A stretch of DNA of 64,000 nucleotides from Siphlonurus alternatus (taxonomy: Eukaryota; Arthropoda; Insecta; Ephemeroptera; Siphlonuridae). Below the pieces are notes generated by a model, which saw only the letters and a list, made by a program, of their open reading frames with translations, did no database searches and was not told the origin of the DNA. Below, in pieces: positions 1 to 12,519 of the stretch (positions are counted from its first letter, which is position 1; each line of letters starts with the position of its first letter). The position numbers were made by a program, and so were the translations under genes. The DNA is taken from contig OX463778.1 of NCBI GenBank assembly GCA_949825025.1, forward strand, positions 16,268,171 through 16,332,170. The letters run 5' to 3'.

Positions 1-351
1 AAGTGATTGAAATTTACTGACTATTTCTTCCCACGTGTCTTTAAAAATATATACTTTAAATTAAGGACTGTGACCTCAACTATTTTTTTTCTTTAAAAAG
101 TTAGCCTCAAGTTTGGGAGCGTGACGAAAAAAATATATATCGTTCAAAAGTTAGCAAAGATTGCATGTGATTTTAAAACATTAACCAAAAGGCAATGAAA
201 AAAAATGCTGTCAGAGTCAGAACACAGGCTTATTATACGAAATTAAGGGTGATGAAATTTTCAATGCTTCACGCTTTCAGTGAATGAATGTAATGAATTA
301 TTGTAATCAATTGTGTCATATATTGCAGAATGCCAAGAGAAGCAAGTTATG

Positions 352-353
<2 letters not shown>

Positions 354-384
<31 letters not shown>
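354..384. repeat. (AT)n microsatellite
   Basis: About 15 AT units. Confidence 0.9.
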
Positions 385-388
<4 letters not shown>

Positions 389-834
389 TATTCAGTATTT
401 CAGTATATACATAGTTTTCATACTTCTCACGTCAGTATAACTTATAACTTTTCAAAAGTCAAAATGTATCCAACATAATTATACTCCTCATAACTTCTTC
501 AACATACATCAGATCAGAGTGAAATCAGATATATTATATTACTATTCGCATGCAGTTCTACATACGTGCGTTCGCAAAATTTCATGATATCACCGCTTAT
601 AAATATTCTCTTCTTTGCATAATGTGCTGGCATTGCTGTGGCAACAATAATGAATTTTATGGCACGTTGGCCTTCGTCGATGGAATAATTTAAATTTATT
701 ACATCGATGCAAATCGTTAAAAATTTGAACTTTGTTTTGACATTTAATTCCTTGCATCTCTAGCTGTACATCATCTTTCTCTCAAGTCACGATAACCGAA
801 CCAAGGACCAATATTAATTTCTCTTCGTGTACTT

Positions 835-985
835 TGTAAGAAGCAGTGCTCGGTCCTACGCCAACATGCTCGACGAAGCGCAGATGTGACGACGGCTCGG
901 TCCAGCGGCTCGCGGGTCAATGGCCACGAATGCACCGGCCGGCGGCGAGAGCGGAATGTGGTCCACGCCCTTATAGGTACGCGTT
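835..985. other. CpG-rich island, possible promoter or exon
   Basis: About 150 bp is dense in CpG inside AT-rich DNA. On the minus strand TATAAGGGCGTGG resembles a TATA box region, and one frame there (VDHIPLSPPAGAFVAIDPRA) stays open for some 35 codons without a recognisable motif. Nothing identifies a gene. Confidence 0.25.
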
Positions 986-3900
986 TGTAATGTTCATGAT
1001 TCACACTTTGCGTAATTTTCACTTCATCAGAAATTACTCAGAGACGCAAGTGAAACTTAAGTGTGTGCATTGTACAATTTGCTCGTGGTCATAAAGTCAT
1101 AAGTCATAAAGTTACTAAGAAAAAATAATTTCTGCAAAGTAAAGTGAAATTCGCAAGTGACATACAGTATAAGTATAATCTTATAATTATACTTTTTACC
1201 ATGCGAAAGTAAGCATAATTTTTTGACAGAACATCCCCTTATGACATTTCTCTTTCTTTAACAGTGTTACTGTTAATACAATACAAATAAAATAAAACAA
1301 TAGAATTCTTTATTTTCTATGTCTAAAAAAGTATTAAATCTATATCGTATTTATTTTGACGATATACGGATAAAGGCGTTATGGTAACACAATGTTTACC
1401 CAAGATTGGAAGGTGTGGACTGACTTTAGGCAAGGAGTGAGTGTTGGTTCTATTCTGGTCAGACTGCGGCTAGACTGGCGAGGGTGGATGAGGCACTGGG
1501 GAACCCGCTCGTCTGTACAGATCGATGTGAGAGGGTGTGCGTGAAGTCAAATATCCAGACAACAAGTCTCAATGTTGAGTACTTGGTCGCCTCGATATAC
1601 TTGTTTTTTTCTATATTGCAGGCAGTGTGAATCAATAAAAAACCGTTAATTAATGTCAGGTTGAGATAAAAATATACGTTATTTCGTATTGCATTTACCA
1701 GATATTTATATTATTAGTACATCATACTCATGACTATAATACTATAATCTACAATACTTGATACTGTCATATTTTATATACTTGCTTCTCCTGTATATTT
1801 AAAACATTATTACACTTTCATTCTTTTATTTTAATGACGTACAATAACATTGTTTACAGAAAACACTAGTTTGTTATATCTATAGCTATATAATTCGGCC
1901 ATGCACTTTATAATAATTCAATTATAATTATAATAATAATCCTATTAATTATTATACATTATAAATAATGCAACCATTACAGTTGATTTTAAATTTTAGG
2001 TTATTTTAATAACCATGCAGCCTATAGTAACTGATGGAAAAATTAACGAATGAATGAATGATTTTTTTTTTTCAGCATGCATATACACCAATTAAGTTTA
2101 ATCACTGTCACTATATAGCAATATTTGGAAGTGTTATTCAAAATGATTAAATTCAATTGAAAATTAGCATCAGCAAAACAATAAATTGAAGACAATAGAT
2201 GAATCGTTCTATACGAGTATTGTCAGTGTCATAAATTCTAGTTTAGTTTGACCTTTTAAGGTGACGCGTGGCGGGCAGATCACAAGGATCCATGGACGTA
2301 TGGCAACCTAGATTCAATCACTTATTAGCTGCTGAGTCCATCTTATATCGCATTTAAATGAAAAAGAAAGTCTTAAGGCTTAACCTGAGAAATTTGGACG
2401 AAAAATTCGCTACAACAGATTTTCTTCAAATTAATTTGGTGGACTTACAACAATCGTAAAATTAGCTCTAAATTTTTTCGGAATTTTTTAACCGTTGGTT
2501 TAATTATAATTAATTTATTTAAATGAGAATTTTGTATCCTTCCAATGTTAAATTTGTTAATTAGCATTGCAAAAAAACTATACAACAGATTCTTTTACTT
2601 TTTTTTTTTTACTAAAACCTAATTTTTTAGACTATTTTTCTGAATTGTTTTCATATATTTTGAACCGTGGCGATGATCGTTTCCTATATGTGATGAGAAA
2701 TGTGGCAACGTTCTCAAGGACTGATGTCACCACCCCCTCCTAAAAAATTATTCGCATTCCAATGCAAACAGTGTTGTCACTATAGCCACGCCTCTTGACC
2801 TCGACAGACAAATTCTCAGGTTATTTAATTTGGAGTTTAGCAATGCGCAATTAGCAGCATGGCACGGTTCCGCAGAATTAGATTGTTGCTGATGAGTGAA
2901 TCAAATATATTTAATTTTTTCCTTAAATCAATATAAAATATATTCATGCATATGGTACCGTATATCAAAATTCAGGAAAATAACACTAAAATTTGATTAG
3001 TATTATGACAATGTATTATACTGTATACTTCAAAAATTGCAGTACTGCGATAACATTTTCCAACTAGGAAGAAAATACTGTAAACAACCGGCAGCATGTA
3101 TATAATTATATAAGGAAGAAGACAAATCACTATTTATAAATATGAATGAAAAATATTTGGTACGATCAACGTCTATAACGTTGACATCCATGGGCGACAA
3201 AATGACGAGAAGTGATGCAGTGAAAACAGGCCAGTAAGTATTTGACCGCTCACATCAACATGCACGCGGCGGTCAATCTCAGTGGTGGCCCCTCCCCCCT
3301 CTCAGCTGACCCTTGGCACGTGGTGATGAACATGTAAATATCATGACGTCTGCTGTGAGACAAGTGAAAGGCAGTGGATATAAATCATCGATCGAAGCCA
3401 ATTATCACATGCGGAGAAATTTGATACATCTTGGCATCATCTGCATGTCGCTGAATACTTGTGATGGGCGTATACGTATTAATTATCACGTGCAAGGTGT
3501 GGAGTAATAAATAATTAAAGAGAGTAACATTTCAGTACATGTTCTTCAATCCTATACGAAGTCAGAAAAATGACAAAAAAAAAAGTGTAATGTATTATAT
3601 ATTTAAATAATGTAAATAAATATTAATTAAAATATGAAATATGGATGAAAATTACAATAAATTTTACTTGTCAGTATGTATGTATTAAAATAAACCCCTG
3701 CTTTAAATGTCATGTATATGACTTGTTAATTACCCCGACTCTATAATTATATTCCAATCAAGTTTTTATAGAAATATACATCTATGCATGCAATGTCTCT
3801 GAAATGTGAATTTCCCAAAACTGCAACCCTGTCTGCATGCTCATGCAGCTGCACGCCCTTGTTACGTCACGATCTCTCGAGCAGAGCCCGCAGCAGCAGG

Positions 3901-5501
3901 CTGCTCGGACGTTTTTTTACCTGCAGGGCGAGCGGCGATCAACGACCTGCTGCTATAACTTATTGGCTCCGCGGGGCCTAGCGCCTGATAGTTTGAGAGT
4001 GACAGCTGTTTGCGGGGGGCAGGTGCCAGTCTGCACTACACCCACTTAAAATTCACTTTCGCACGGTTTGAAAGCACATTGTTCTACATCCTCACAATGA
4101 CTCAAGTGTACAATACATGTACTTGTAATTTCTTCCCATCGACAAAAATGCAGTGTGCATTTATTATTTTAAAAAGAAACTTTTTTTAATCAAAGTAGTT
4201 GCTTGAAATACACGTAGATATTATGGTAAATCCATATATATGATGATAGAAAATTCAATAATGAATTTATCGTATATATAATATATTCTATTTGCATGTA
4301 TAATATATAATTATACCATGCATGAAAGAGACTTCTATAAAAATAAGATTATTACTTAACCATGCATGATCAATGTTGGTATATGAAGAAGCCTCATCCT
4401 TATTCTAAAGCTTATAGTTATAATATATGTGACGACTTATACGTATTTTTAGTAAGAATTATAGTATATACGAGTTAACTAAGAGTAAGCTCAATATTTA
4501 ATCATATACGCGGATTACGCTGTGTATAATATGATTGTCATTTTAATTAATAATTTATGAGCAATTGTTAATCATTTATGACATTCATTAAAAGAAAAGT
4601 ACGAAGCAAATCAGATCAATCATACTTACGTTGTACTTAAAATAGAACTCGGTAATACAATCAGTTCCTGTTGCTTATATTACTGCATGCATGATTTGAA
4701 CTTACAATAAGTTATTATCATATTAAAAAATTATGTGCAGAATAAGATTAACATTGTCAGCATTGACTACTCTAATACACCCACACGGGCAATTGTATAT
4801 ACGTTCAATTGATTAATATTGAGGCTATTCTAGTACAGTAAATTGGCTAGAGTATAAAGGTACTTATTCGCCCACTGGTACTGATGTGTCATCAGAAAAT
4901 TACGATTTTTCATGTTTAGAGTCGATTTAATTTTAGAAATTTTCTCATCATTTCTTTCGGCACATACACAGCAGGGGTGGACTAACTCTAATAAGACTTT
5001 TCCTGCATACAATGTGCTCAATTATTTTTATATTTTCTCAGCACGTATCGTATATAGTATATTAATATAATATATTTTCTTCTATTTCAACTGGATGCAA
5101 GTTAAAATAATCACCTGTTTTTTGGAACTTTGCTGATAAACGGATTTTTTTTTTCTTTTTGTTCGAAGTTCCATAAAAGGAAGAAATGTACTATTTAAAA
5201 CAATCACGTGCAGTATATATATATCGAAAAAAAGTATGTGTACTGCTTGATCTCATGCCTGAATTATTATTATACTGCATGGAGTGAAGTCTACAACACT
5301 ATTCCAGCTTTAACAAATATACGGTCGAATCTGAACTCGAGAGGTGCACGGGGGTGGCAAAGCAGCTACCGCAGGCTGCCCACCAGTGGTCCGGTTACAG
5401 AGGGTATTGCCCCCGTGGCGACATCACAGGTTAGCAAGTGAGGAAATGTAATAGGATCATGTTGCACAAAACCACACCTGTAATCTCGATAAACAGACAA
5501 A
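986..5501. other. no gene recognised; AT-rich, probably intronic
   Basis: No supported coding region is seen. A GC-richer patch at 3840-4030 carries short overlapping open frames on the plus strand, without family resemblance. At 3190-3233 an ATG frame (MGDKMTRSDAVKTG) runs into a near-ideal donor CA|GTAAGTATTT. That is weak evidence for an unknown first exon. Confidence 0.4.
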
Positions 5502-5509
5502 ATAACCAC

Positions 5510-5681
5510 CAGGCTCGGACTGGCCATAAGGCTGGGTCAGGGATCCCTGACTGGCCCCTCAGATTTTTAACATAGGAGCATAGGAAAAGTGGCCTCAGAC
5601 CCCCTGAAAAGTGGTTCCTGCTGCCTGTAATGCCTATATGGCCCTGACGGGCCCCTATAATAGCTTCCCAGTCCGAGCCTG
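5510..5681. mobile_element. hAT-type MITE with CAGGCTCGGACTGG ends
   Basis: The element is 172 bp with terminal repeats CAGGCTCGGACTGG and CCAGTCCGAGCCTG. Flanks ATAACCAC (5502-5509) and ATAATCAC (5682-5689) match at 7 of 8 bases, the 8-bp target duplication of hAT transposases. Confidence 0.8.
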
Positions 5682-5694
5682 ATAATCACCATTA

Positions 5695-5838
5695 AAGCCG
5701 GTATTACACGATACAATTTTTCTAACTATTGAATACAATTTTAATTTCATCTCCATACAAACAAATGGAGTTCAAATTTTCTTGTAAGGAAAAATTGTAT
5801 TCAATAGTTAGAAAAATTGTATCGTGTAATACCGGCTT
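5695..5838. mobile_element. TA-flanked MITE with arms of about 48 bp
   Basis: The element is 144 bp. The arms begin AAGCCGGTATTACACGATAC and match almost base for base over about 48 bp, with TA on both sides (5693-5694, 5839-5840), as for Tc1/mariner-type elements. It lies 13 bp from the preceding hAT-type MITE. Confidence 0.8.
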
Positions 5839-5840
5839 TA

Positions 5841-8800
5841 GATGCATTGTTTTCCCAAAATTGCTGTATATATTCTACACGACCAGATTAGTGTGTTTTT
5901 GCACAAAACTTACATGTGATTATGTTTTGTTTTTTTTATGTTAGCGTTGAACTTGAAACGTCTCTCAAATCTCTCAATCTCCATGTCATGACCTATAGCT
6001 CTAAGATTGGACTTTTTTTCCTGGAATTAAATCAGCATGGGGAAATCCATTATCAAATGTTTCATTTTGCTGTATTGAATGATACCATGGAGATCTTATA
6101 GTGTACAAAGCTCTTTGATGATACGTTAATATAGAGTGTGAATGCTGTTTACTACACCGTATACATAAACATTCTGCATTTTATGACCATTAAATACATG
6201 GTGATACAGTTTTCTCAGTGTCAGGCCACGACACCATGTCACATAACGTAATACATCATCCGCTCGTTGATGCACGGCTCGTAAAGTTTGTCATACAATA
6301 ATTTATTACACTTCATGGAGCTTTGAGTTTCAGAGCAACTTTTTCTATTGCAGACAACTTTCATGCAATGTTTGTTTACGTTAAGTTGTGATCATCGAGC
6401 TCATTCATATGAGTGAAAACTTATGTAGAGCGCAAAATAAATTACCATTTTTAGTGATGTTGTGTCAACAAAAATAAAATAATTATGAAAACACAATTCA
6501 TTTGACGAGCATAATCGAGATTACAAGAGTTAATCACTGATGTAAAAAAAACAAACGAATATTTAATTTGCACATTTCATATGGTTTTCGTCGTGTATAT
6601 ATATTATAACGTCAATGTCATATATAGACAGTTTTAATGAAGAACCTCATTGCCAAATACGAGTTGAAGTAATTTTGAGAATCCACAATGAAAATTGAAT
6701 AATATGATGGTCAGTGACACTATAAAGTGAAATGCATACTTTCCATTAGCATGCATGCAATATTACTGCATCGAAAAAAATTAAATAAACTGTTACTCGA
6801 TATTCTATTCAAGTATAAAAATCTTAACATATTCCTGCACGCGTATTTCTCGACCCACGCGTAATGAAACAACTCAAGCACCTGGCAAAACAGCGAGAAT
6901 TTCCGGCAGGTGATATTAATGCGATGATTTAATTGAAGCACGCACGTTTCAATCCTGGTAACAGGAGCTAGGATGACCGATTGTTATAGCATGCGACGGC
7001 GAGAGCTTCCTCCTACCGTGTTTGTAATGCACTCCTGCGAGCCATTAGCGACACGTTTACTCAGCCACTAGTTCAGATTCACACCTTCCCACCGCGATTA
7101 ATATCAATGACACGTATATCAAATTATATATTTCATTCTCACATCGCCCCGCACCAAGGGCAAACTTCATTAACTATTATTTATTGGTCAATGAACAAAT
7201 AAAACAAATCCGTGTTACGTTCAAACAACTTCAAACAGATTGATGTAGACAGCTCAAACACTAATATATACCCTAATCCTATTTTGCTACAATTCCAGGG
7301 ATATATGACAGCTGAATTTATTCCAACGATCATCCCGCTGCCAGCGCAATGTGACGGGTAATGTTTGTCACCCGTGTCAACAGGACTGTCATCAGTCTTT
7401 GTTTACAACCTGCATTGTGTACGTCAGAGAGCAATTGCCGGTCAATCAGGGCGACACTGCTGTTGTTGTCCCAGTGGCGCGGGTGACCTGATCAGCAGCC
7501 AATTGTCCCGACCGTATTATACGTCACCAGCGCAATGAGAGTGTAACAATCATGCAAGTGCAACTCACGCCAACATTCGCCGCCAAGGTAGGGCTTTTAT
7601 CATTTTATCTTACTTTTTTATAATGTGGGACTTGGGGGACGGTAGAAGGCGGAGAGAGCGAGAGATTACAAATTATAGCAGACAAATTGTGAAATTTTCA
7701 ATTCTTTTTTTCCTCGAGATATCGTAGAAAAAAAATTATAGTTTCGGCAAATCAGTCTGCATATAACCCACAGTACATGACCTTTTATATATATTATACC
7801 CTTCACTATATAACATATTACTTTCATTTTACGCCCTACACCATTCACAAAATAATAATATAAAAATTATATGATAACACCTCTCATTTATTAAATGTTC
7901 TTGACTTGTTCTTATAAAATTATAGGCTTTCAATTAAAAAAAAAAGACTTCAGTATAATGATAGATAGCATGTAAGTACAGGCCTAAATTCAAGAGTATA
8001 TTATATACATTTCGTATGCAGCGTCAACCCGTTAACTCGGTCTTTGAGGAGAGACAATGCTGCAGCCGAGGGAGGGTCGCAGAGGTGACGTGGTCCGCCC
8101 CGGCCCGCGCCTAACGACACGCCCATCAAGTCACGCTGCCTGGTTCATAGTGAGATCAGCTCAGGTACAGTCCGTGACACAACAAACAACATCTTCTTTA
8201 TATACATACTGCATGTATATTTTATACAAAAATTTGTGAGCAATTTATATGTTGCAATATTTTTTTAAGAAAAATTACCATGGTCAATACAGTCTGTTCT
8301 AAAGTAAAACCAAGAATAGTTTTTAAGTTATTTGATGATTTGAATGAATGCTGTAGAATTAACGATTGAATTTCTGAAAAGCAAGTGAGGGGGTGGGTAA
8401 AAAAAAAAGGCTGTTGAAACACTTGCATATTGCTCAAATCACCGTGATAGGATATCATAATTATAGAACCAGGGTAAATCGATGTATCGTCCTTTGCAGA
8501 ATTTTCTCCTGGAGCCTGCAGAAGTTCCGGTCTGGCGGCACACGTGGCCTTGACCGTGATGCCAGCAGGCTCCAGACGGTGGCGCTCTGAGATGCTATCT
8601 GCTCGCACACCGAGACCACCGACGTGAGAGTGTCAAAACACAGCAGTCGGGAGCAAAGACAATTTCTAGTAAACTTGCAGGACCTCCTTTATTTTAAAAG
8701 AAAATCCTGAAACGTGGGAATACGAGTATAAAATATTTCAGGTACAGTATACGTATATACTAGTGGGGAGGGCTTTTTGCAGACTTATAATATAATTGTT

Positions 8801-9679
8801 ATATAGTAAATTGTTCATCCATTTACTTCATTAAAGAAATGTAATTGCGCTAAGGAGAAAATAACTAAAATATCCTTATTCACCCCTTATTAAGTTGGAA
8901 GCATGTTCATTCAAGAGTGTTATCAAGCACTCTTATCAATTTTCCTTTGTGATCGGTATGCATCAAGGTAATGTTAACATAATTAGTGTACAGTATAGAC
9001 ATTTTCTTCTTGCAAGAGGGTACAGTGCATCTTATTAACGCGTGTATGATATTATACGAACCGACTTCAAGGCTGCGTGCATAAATCAAATAAATCCTTC
9101 TTGATCATGCAGCATGTCATAGAAAGATGAGAAGGTTGGATAAACATTTATTTTTCACTGGATAAATCAGAGTCTCTGTTGAGAATAAAATTATATTATA
9201 TAATTTTTATTACATTTTAAATGCTGGTATTCAGGATGAGATGCAACAGGTTATATAGTATATAAATAATGTGGTAGCGAATCAGAAGAGTTTGAAAGTA
9301 TAAAAAAAAACGAGTTGCCATTAGAAAAGGCTTGAAGTACAAGACTCACTGTATAAATTTTATTTATCTTTTTATCTTATTTTAATGTTTACAAACAGAA
9401 AGAACCTATACAATATAACTACGCCATTATATTTTATTAAATTTTTTACTTGTATGTCTGCAGCCGTGAAATTCGCGTCGTCACGTTTGAATTCTGCATG
9501 CGCCAACGTTTTACTATAGCCGTCATTACAGCATGCTCTTCATGAAATGAGCTTTGTTATGTTATTCAAGCGTACATACATTTGGCAGTGATGCTAGCTT
9601 GCTCCCCCACACTTAATTCAAGTACAGTAAAGTACCACTGCTAGACATAATAGAACGGGTTTTACCACGGGGGCACACA
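5841..9679. other. no gene recognised
   Basis: GC-richer islands at 7000-7560, 8040-8170 and 8490-8640 stand out. At 8057 a plus-strand ATG frame (MLQPREGRRGDVV) runs to a possible donor CAG|GTACAGT at 8164. At 8222-8608 the minus strand is open for 128 codons, but only its first third has coding-like composition. Neither resembles a known family. Confidence 0.35.
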
Positions 9680-10009
9680 ATGGACAACATGCATGAAAAA
9701 AATTTATTGCAGAAATGAATAAAGGGTACCAAATTATGCTACTCTGAATTTTTTCAGATTTTTTCGAAACCCAGAACTATTTTTAAATAATTATTGAAAG
9801 TGCGGCCACGCCCCCTGGAGGCGCCAATAGGCGTCCAGTTTCTATCCTTTTTATTAAGAATTCAGAGGTGCCAACTGAAATCACAGGACTTTCAATAATT
9901 ATTTAAAAATAGTTCCAGGTCTCAAAAAAATCTGAAAAAATTCAGAGTAGCACAATTTGGTACCCTCTATTTATTTCTGCAATAAAATTTTTTCATGTAT
10001 GTTGTCCAT
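9680..10009. mobile_element. fold-back MITE (family A)
   Basis: The element is 330 bp with arms of about 120 bp. Its ends read ATGGACAACATGCATG and CATGTATGTTGTCCAT. The arms carry TTGCAGAAATGAATAAAGGG and ACTTTCAATAATTATTT, as in the copies at 23.8 and 35.3 kb. The GC-rich loop has a GGCGCC palindrome. Confidence 0.75.
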
Positions 10010-11484
10010 TATGACGGCTATACCAGTACATACCCTAGCTGCACTATAACCGCACAATGAACGTGGAATCTCAGGGTCTGATGATGCAGTTCACCTTGAT
10101 GCAATCTCACACCTCGACAACGTCTGTACGAATGCAGGCACCGAGAGATATGCTGTCGTATAACCGAATGTAATTTGAAGAGATGGCACGCAAACAATAT
10201 ATTACGTGATGGATTGTTCTGTGCAATTTCTCAATGTCATATGAGGAAGAAGAAAAATATTGCATTTTTTTTTTATTATTATTATTTATTTTTTTTTTCT
10301 CTCTCTTTCTAAATAACAAGTATTTTGACGACAGGGAAATTTACAATTTATCTACTGTTGCATGAATTACTTCAATATTATTGAAAAAATCCTAAGCAAA
10401 AACTAATACTGAAAACCCGTCCATTACGATTTGAAAATTACAACTGTCCCAGGCGGAAATCCAGGGAAGTAGGGGAATTTCGGATTTAACATAGTCATTT
10501 CCCTAACTCCATTTTTTTAACATTGGCCTTATGGAGACAACAGCCCCCTCCCCCCAAAATTTGGTTCTGGATCCGCGCCTGCTGATCTGTCTATAACCTG
10601 TATGCTTGGATATAATATGATTGATTATAGAGTAATACACCAGCTCATGCTCTCATGCACCAGCTCTACTACGACTAACTTACTGCTGTCATCCTTTTGT
10701 TTGACGACAAAAAATAATTGACGGACACAGCACTAACATCAAAGACTTCATCATCATTCCCAGAAGAAACGTGACGTCACGAGCCGTGCAGGCTGACCAG
10801 GTTGTTGCACATGCACTCACCGAGAACAAACACTAATTAGAGATTCGCACGCAACAGCTTACACGTGTGTGTAATCTCCGTGCTCAAATCGTCATTCCAT
10901 AAACCATGTAGCTGCATCAGCCTGCATTACGATTGCGTATCGATATGGCAGAATAATAAGACTACTCATAATTAGCCCAATGCACGACATGCACGTACAG
11001 ATTGGAAAATTGAAGATTATAAAAATTTACAGTATGTGATTTAAAATGGAACATTAACAATGACAAGCTTCAACTTAAAATGCCGCAGCGCCGCATTCTG
11101 ACATCGCTCCATAAGGTTTGTTAGGAGAAAAATCTTATTTATTTTTTCATTCAAATTCTATGCTGCACAAAATCTCGAATATTTTTTATGTCGTGTAAAG
11201 TGATCTTTCCCGTGGCTCATATGAATTATTAATCTTGCCCTTCATAAGAACCACCGAAAAAAATTAAAAACCAGGTACCGCTGGGTTAAAGGATAGGAAG
11301 CTTGATAGAACATGTCGTCGCGCGCAGTTCGCGAGCTAGATTTTCATTGGCTGAGAGAATTGTGTCATCAATGTTAAAGCTTCTCATTCAAAGCGTGCAT
11401 AGATTTATATAAAATGCCTTTAAATTTATGCGCCTCCCACTAAGCAACAACGTCAATTTATTGTTCAGCCGGGGTAAGAACATA
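10010..11484. other. no gene recognised; one small CAGGCG element
   Basis: Apart from the repeat at 10450-10581 I see nothing coding. TGACGTCA occurs at 10772-10779 in a slightly GC-richer patch. Confidence 0.4.
10450..10581. mobile_element. degenerate hAT-type MITE (CAGGCG ends)
   Basis: CAGGCGGAAATCCAGGG at the left faces CTGGATCCGCGCCTG at the right. The inside carries TAACATTGGCCTTATGGA-like text also seen near 20.05 and 42.33 kb. No target duplication is evident, so limits are approximate. Confidence 0.5.
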
Positions 11485-11793
11485 CACTACGTTTACATGA
11501 CGGTGTTTAATGCGTATCCATTCACTATCCGTTGACGACGGATAATGTTATTCTTATGAGGCGTCGTCCAGGCGCGGATCCAAGGGGGGGGGGCGATGGG
11601 GGCGATCGCCCCCCCCCCCCCCAAAGGTCCCGAAATACATTGAAGGTATTACCACCCACCACCCGTCGCCCCCCCTCCCACCCCAAAATTTAACATTGCG
11701 GGATAAGGCACCGGCCCTTTCAAAGCCACGGGCTGGATCCGCCCCTGGCGTCGTCAACGGATACGCATTAAACACCGTCATGTAAACGTAGTG
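11485..11793. mobile_element. CACTACG MITE (family B) interrupted by a hAT-type MITE
   Basis: The arms start CACTACGTTTACATGACGG and are mirrored at the right (CCGTCATGTAAACGTAGTG). Solo copies of the same family lie at 16611-16724 and 55728-55815. The element is split by the nested insertion at 11569-11747. Confidence 0.8.
11569..11747. mobile_element. nested hAT-type MITE with exact 8-bp duplication
   Basis: The ends are CAGGCGCGGATCCA and TGGATCCGCCCCTG. GCGTCGTC flanks it exactly at 11561-11568 and 11748-11755. It is G/C-rich, with runs of G and C. The open frame across it is an artefact. Confidence 0.85.
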
Positions 11794-12218
11794 ATAGTGC
11801 AAATATAATTGGCTCTCCATCAACCTGAAGAACAAAATAACGATGAACATTTGCTACGTTGTTGTGACAAGGAATGTGGCAAGGGTTTCCACGTTTTATC
11901 ATGTTGTTATATTATTTAGCTTCATGATGTTTCATTCTCTCTCTCTGCGTAAAATGAAAATGAAATGAATTCTTTTTGCGTGCCCCAATATACATAAAAC
12001 ACAAAGTTAACAGTTTCCTACTTAGAAGTGTTCGAATAAGTTATATTTTTGTTTTTTCAATAAGAACAGTGCTATAAAATAAAGAATGTTCTAACTTTTA
12101 ATAATGATCTACAACATATGCCAGAGATATTGTGCCGCTGCCATATGCATATATAGGAACCCAAGAACAGAACTAAGCTAACACACAAGATTATCAAAAT
12201 TCTTTGGGTATAATATAG
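11794..12218. other. no gene recognised
   Basis: AT-rich, with no open frame or repeat of note. Confidence 0.4.
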
Positions 12219-12519
12219 TTAAGGTAGAGATAACACGGATCAACTGACCCAATGCTAAAAAAATCCCATTCATGAAAATTATGAAAAAAAATTAAAATGT
12301 ATTGTTCTCTACATCCCCTATCAGTAGCTAAAAATAATATCAGCCCTGTATACAAGAACGAGCTATGTTTTTGTATAAACGTTTTTGTATACCTGTTATT
12401 TTAGCTACTGATACCATGATAGGGGATGTAGAGGAGAACGATTTTTTTTTTTTTTCATTATTTTCATGAATGTTTTTTTTTCGCATTGAGTCAGCTGATC
12501 CGTGTTATCTCTATCTTAA
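12219..12519. mobile_element. TTAA-ended fold-back MITE
   Basis: The element is 301 bp. The arms start TTAAGGTAGAGATAACACGG and are mirrored by CCGTGTTATCTCTATCTTAA. Inner arms share CTACATCCCCTATCA around a small loop. TTAA at both edges may be a piggyBac-type duplication or part of the arms. Confidence 0.75.

Noticed and set aside
8222..8608. 128-codon minus-strand frame
   Set aside because: Only the first third has coding-like composition. The rest is AT-rich with no motif, and no family is recognisable.
11554..11850. 98-codon minus-strand frame
   Set aside because: It runs through two nested MITEs and their G/C runs; there is no coding signal.
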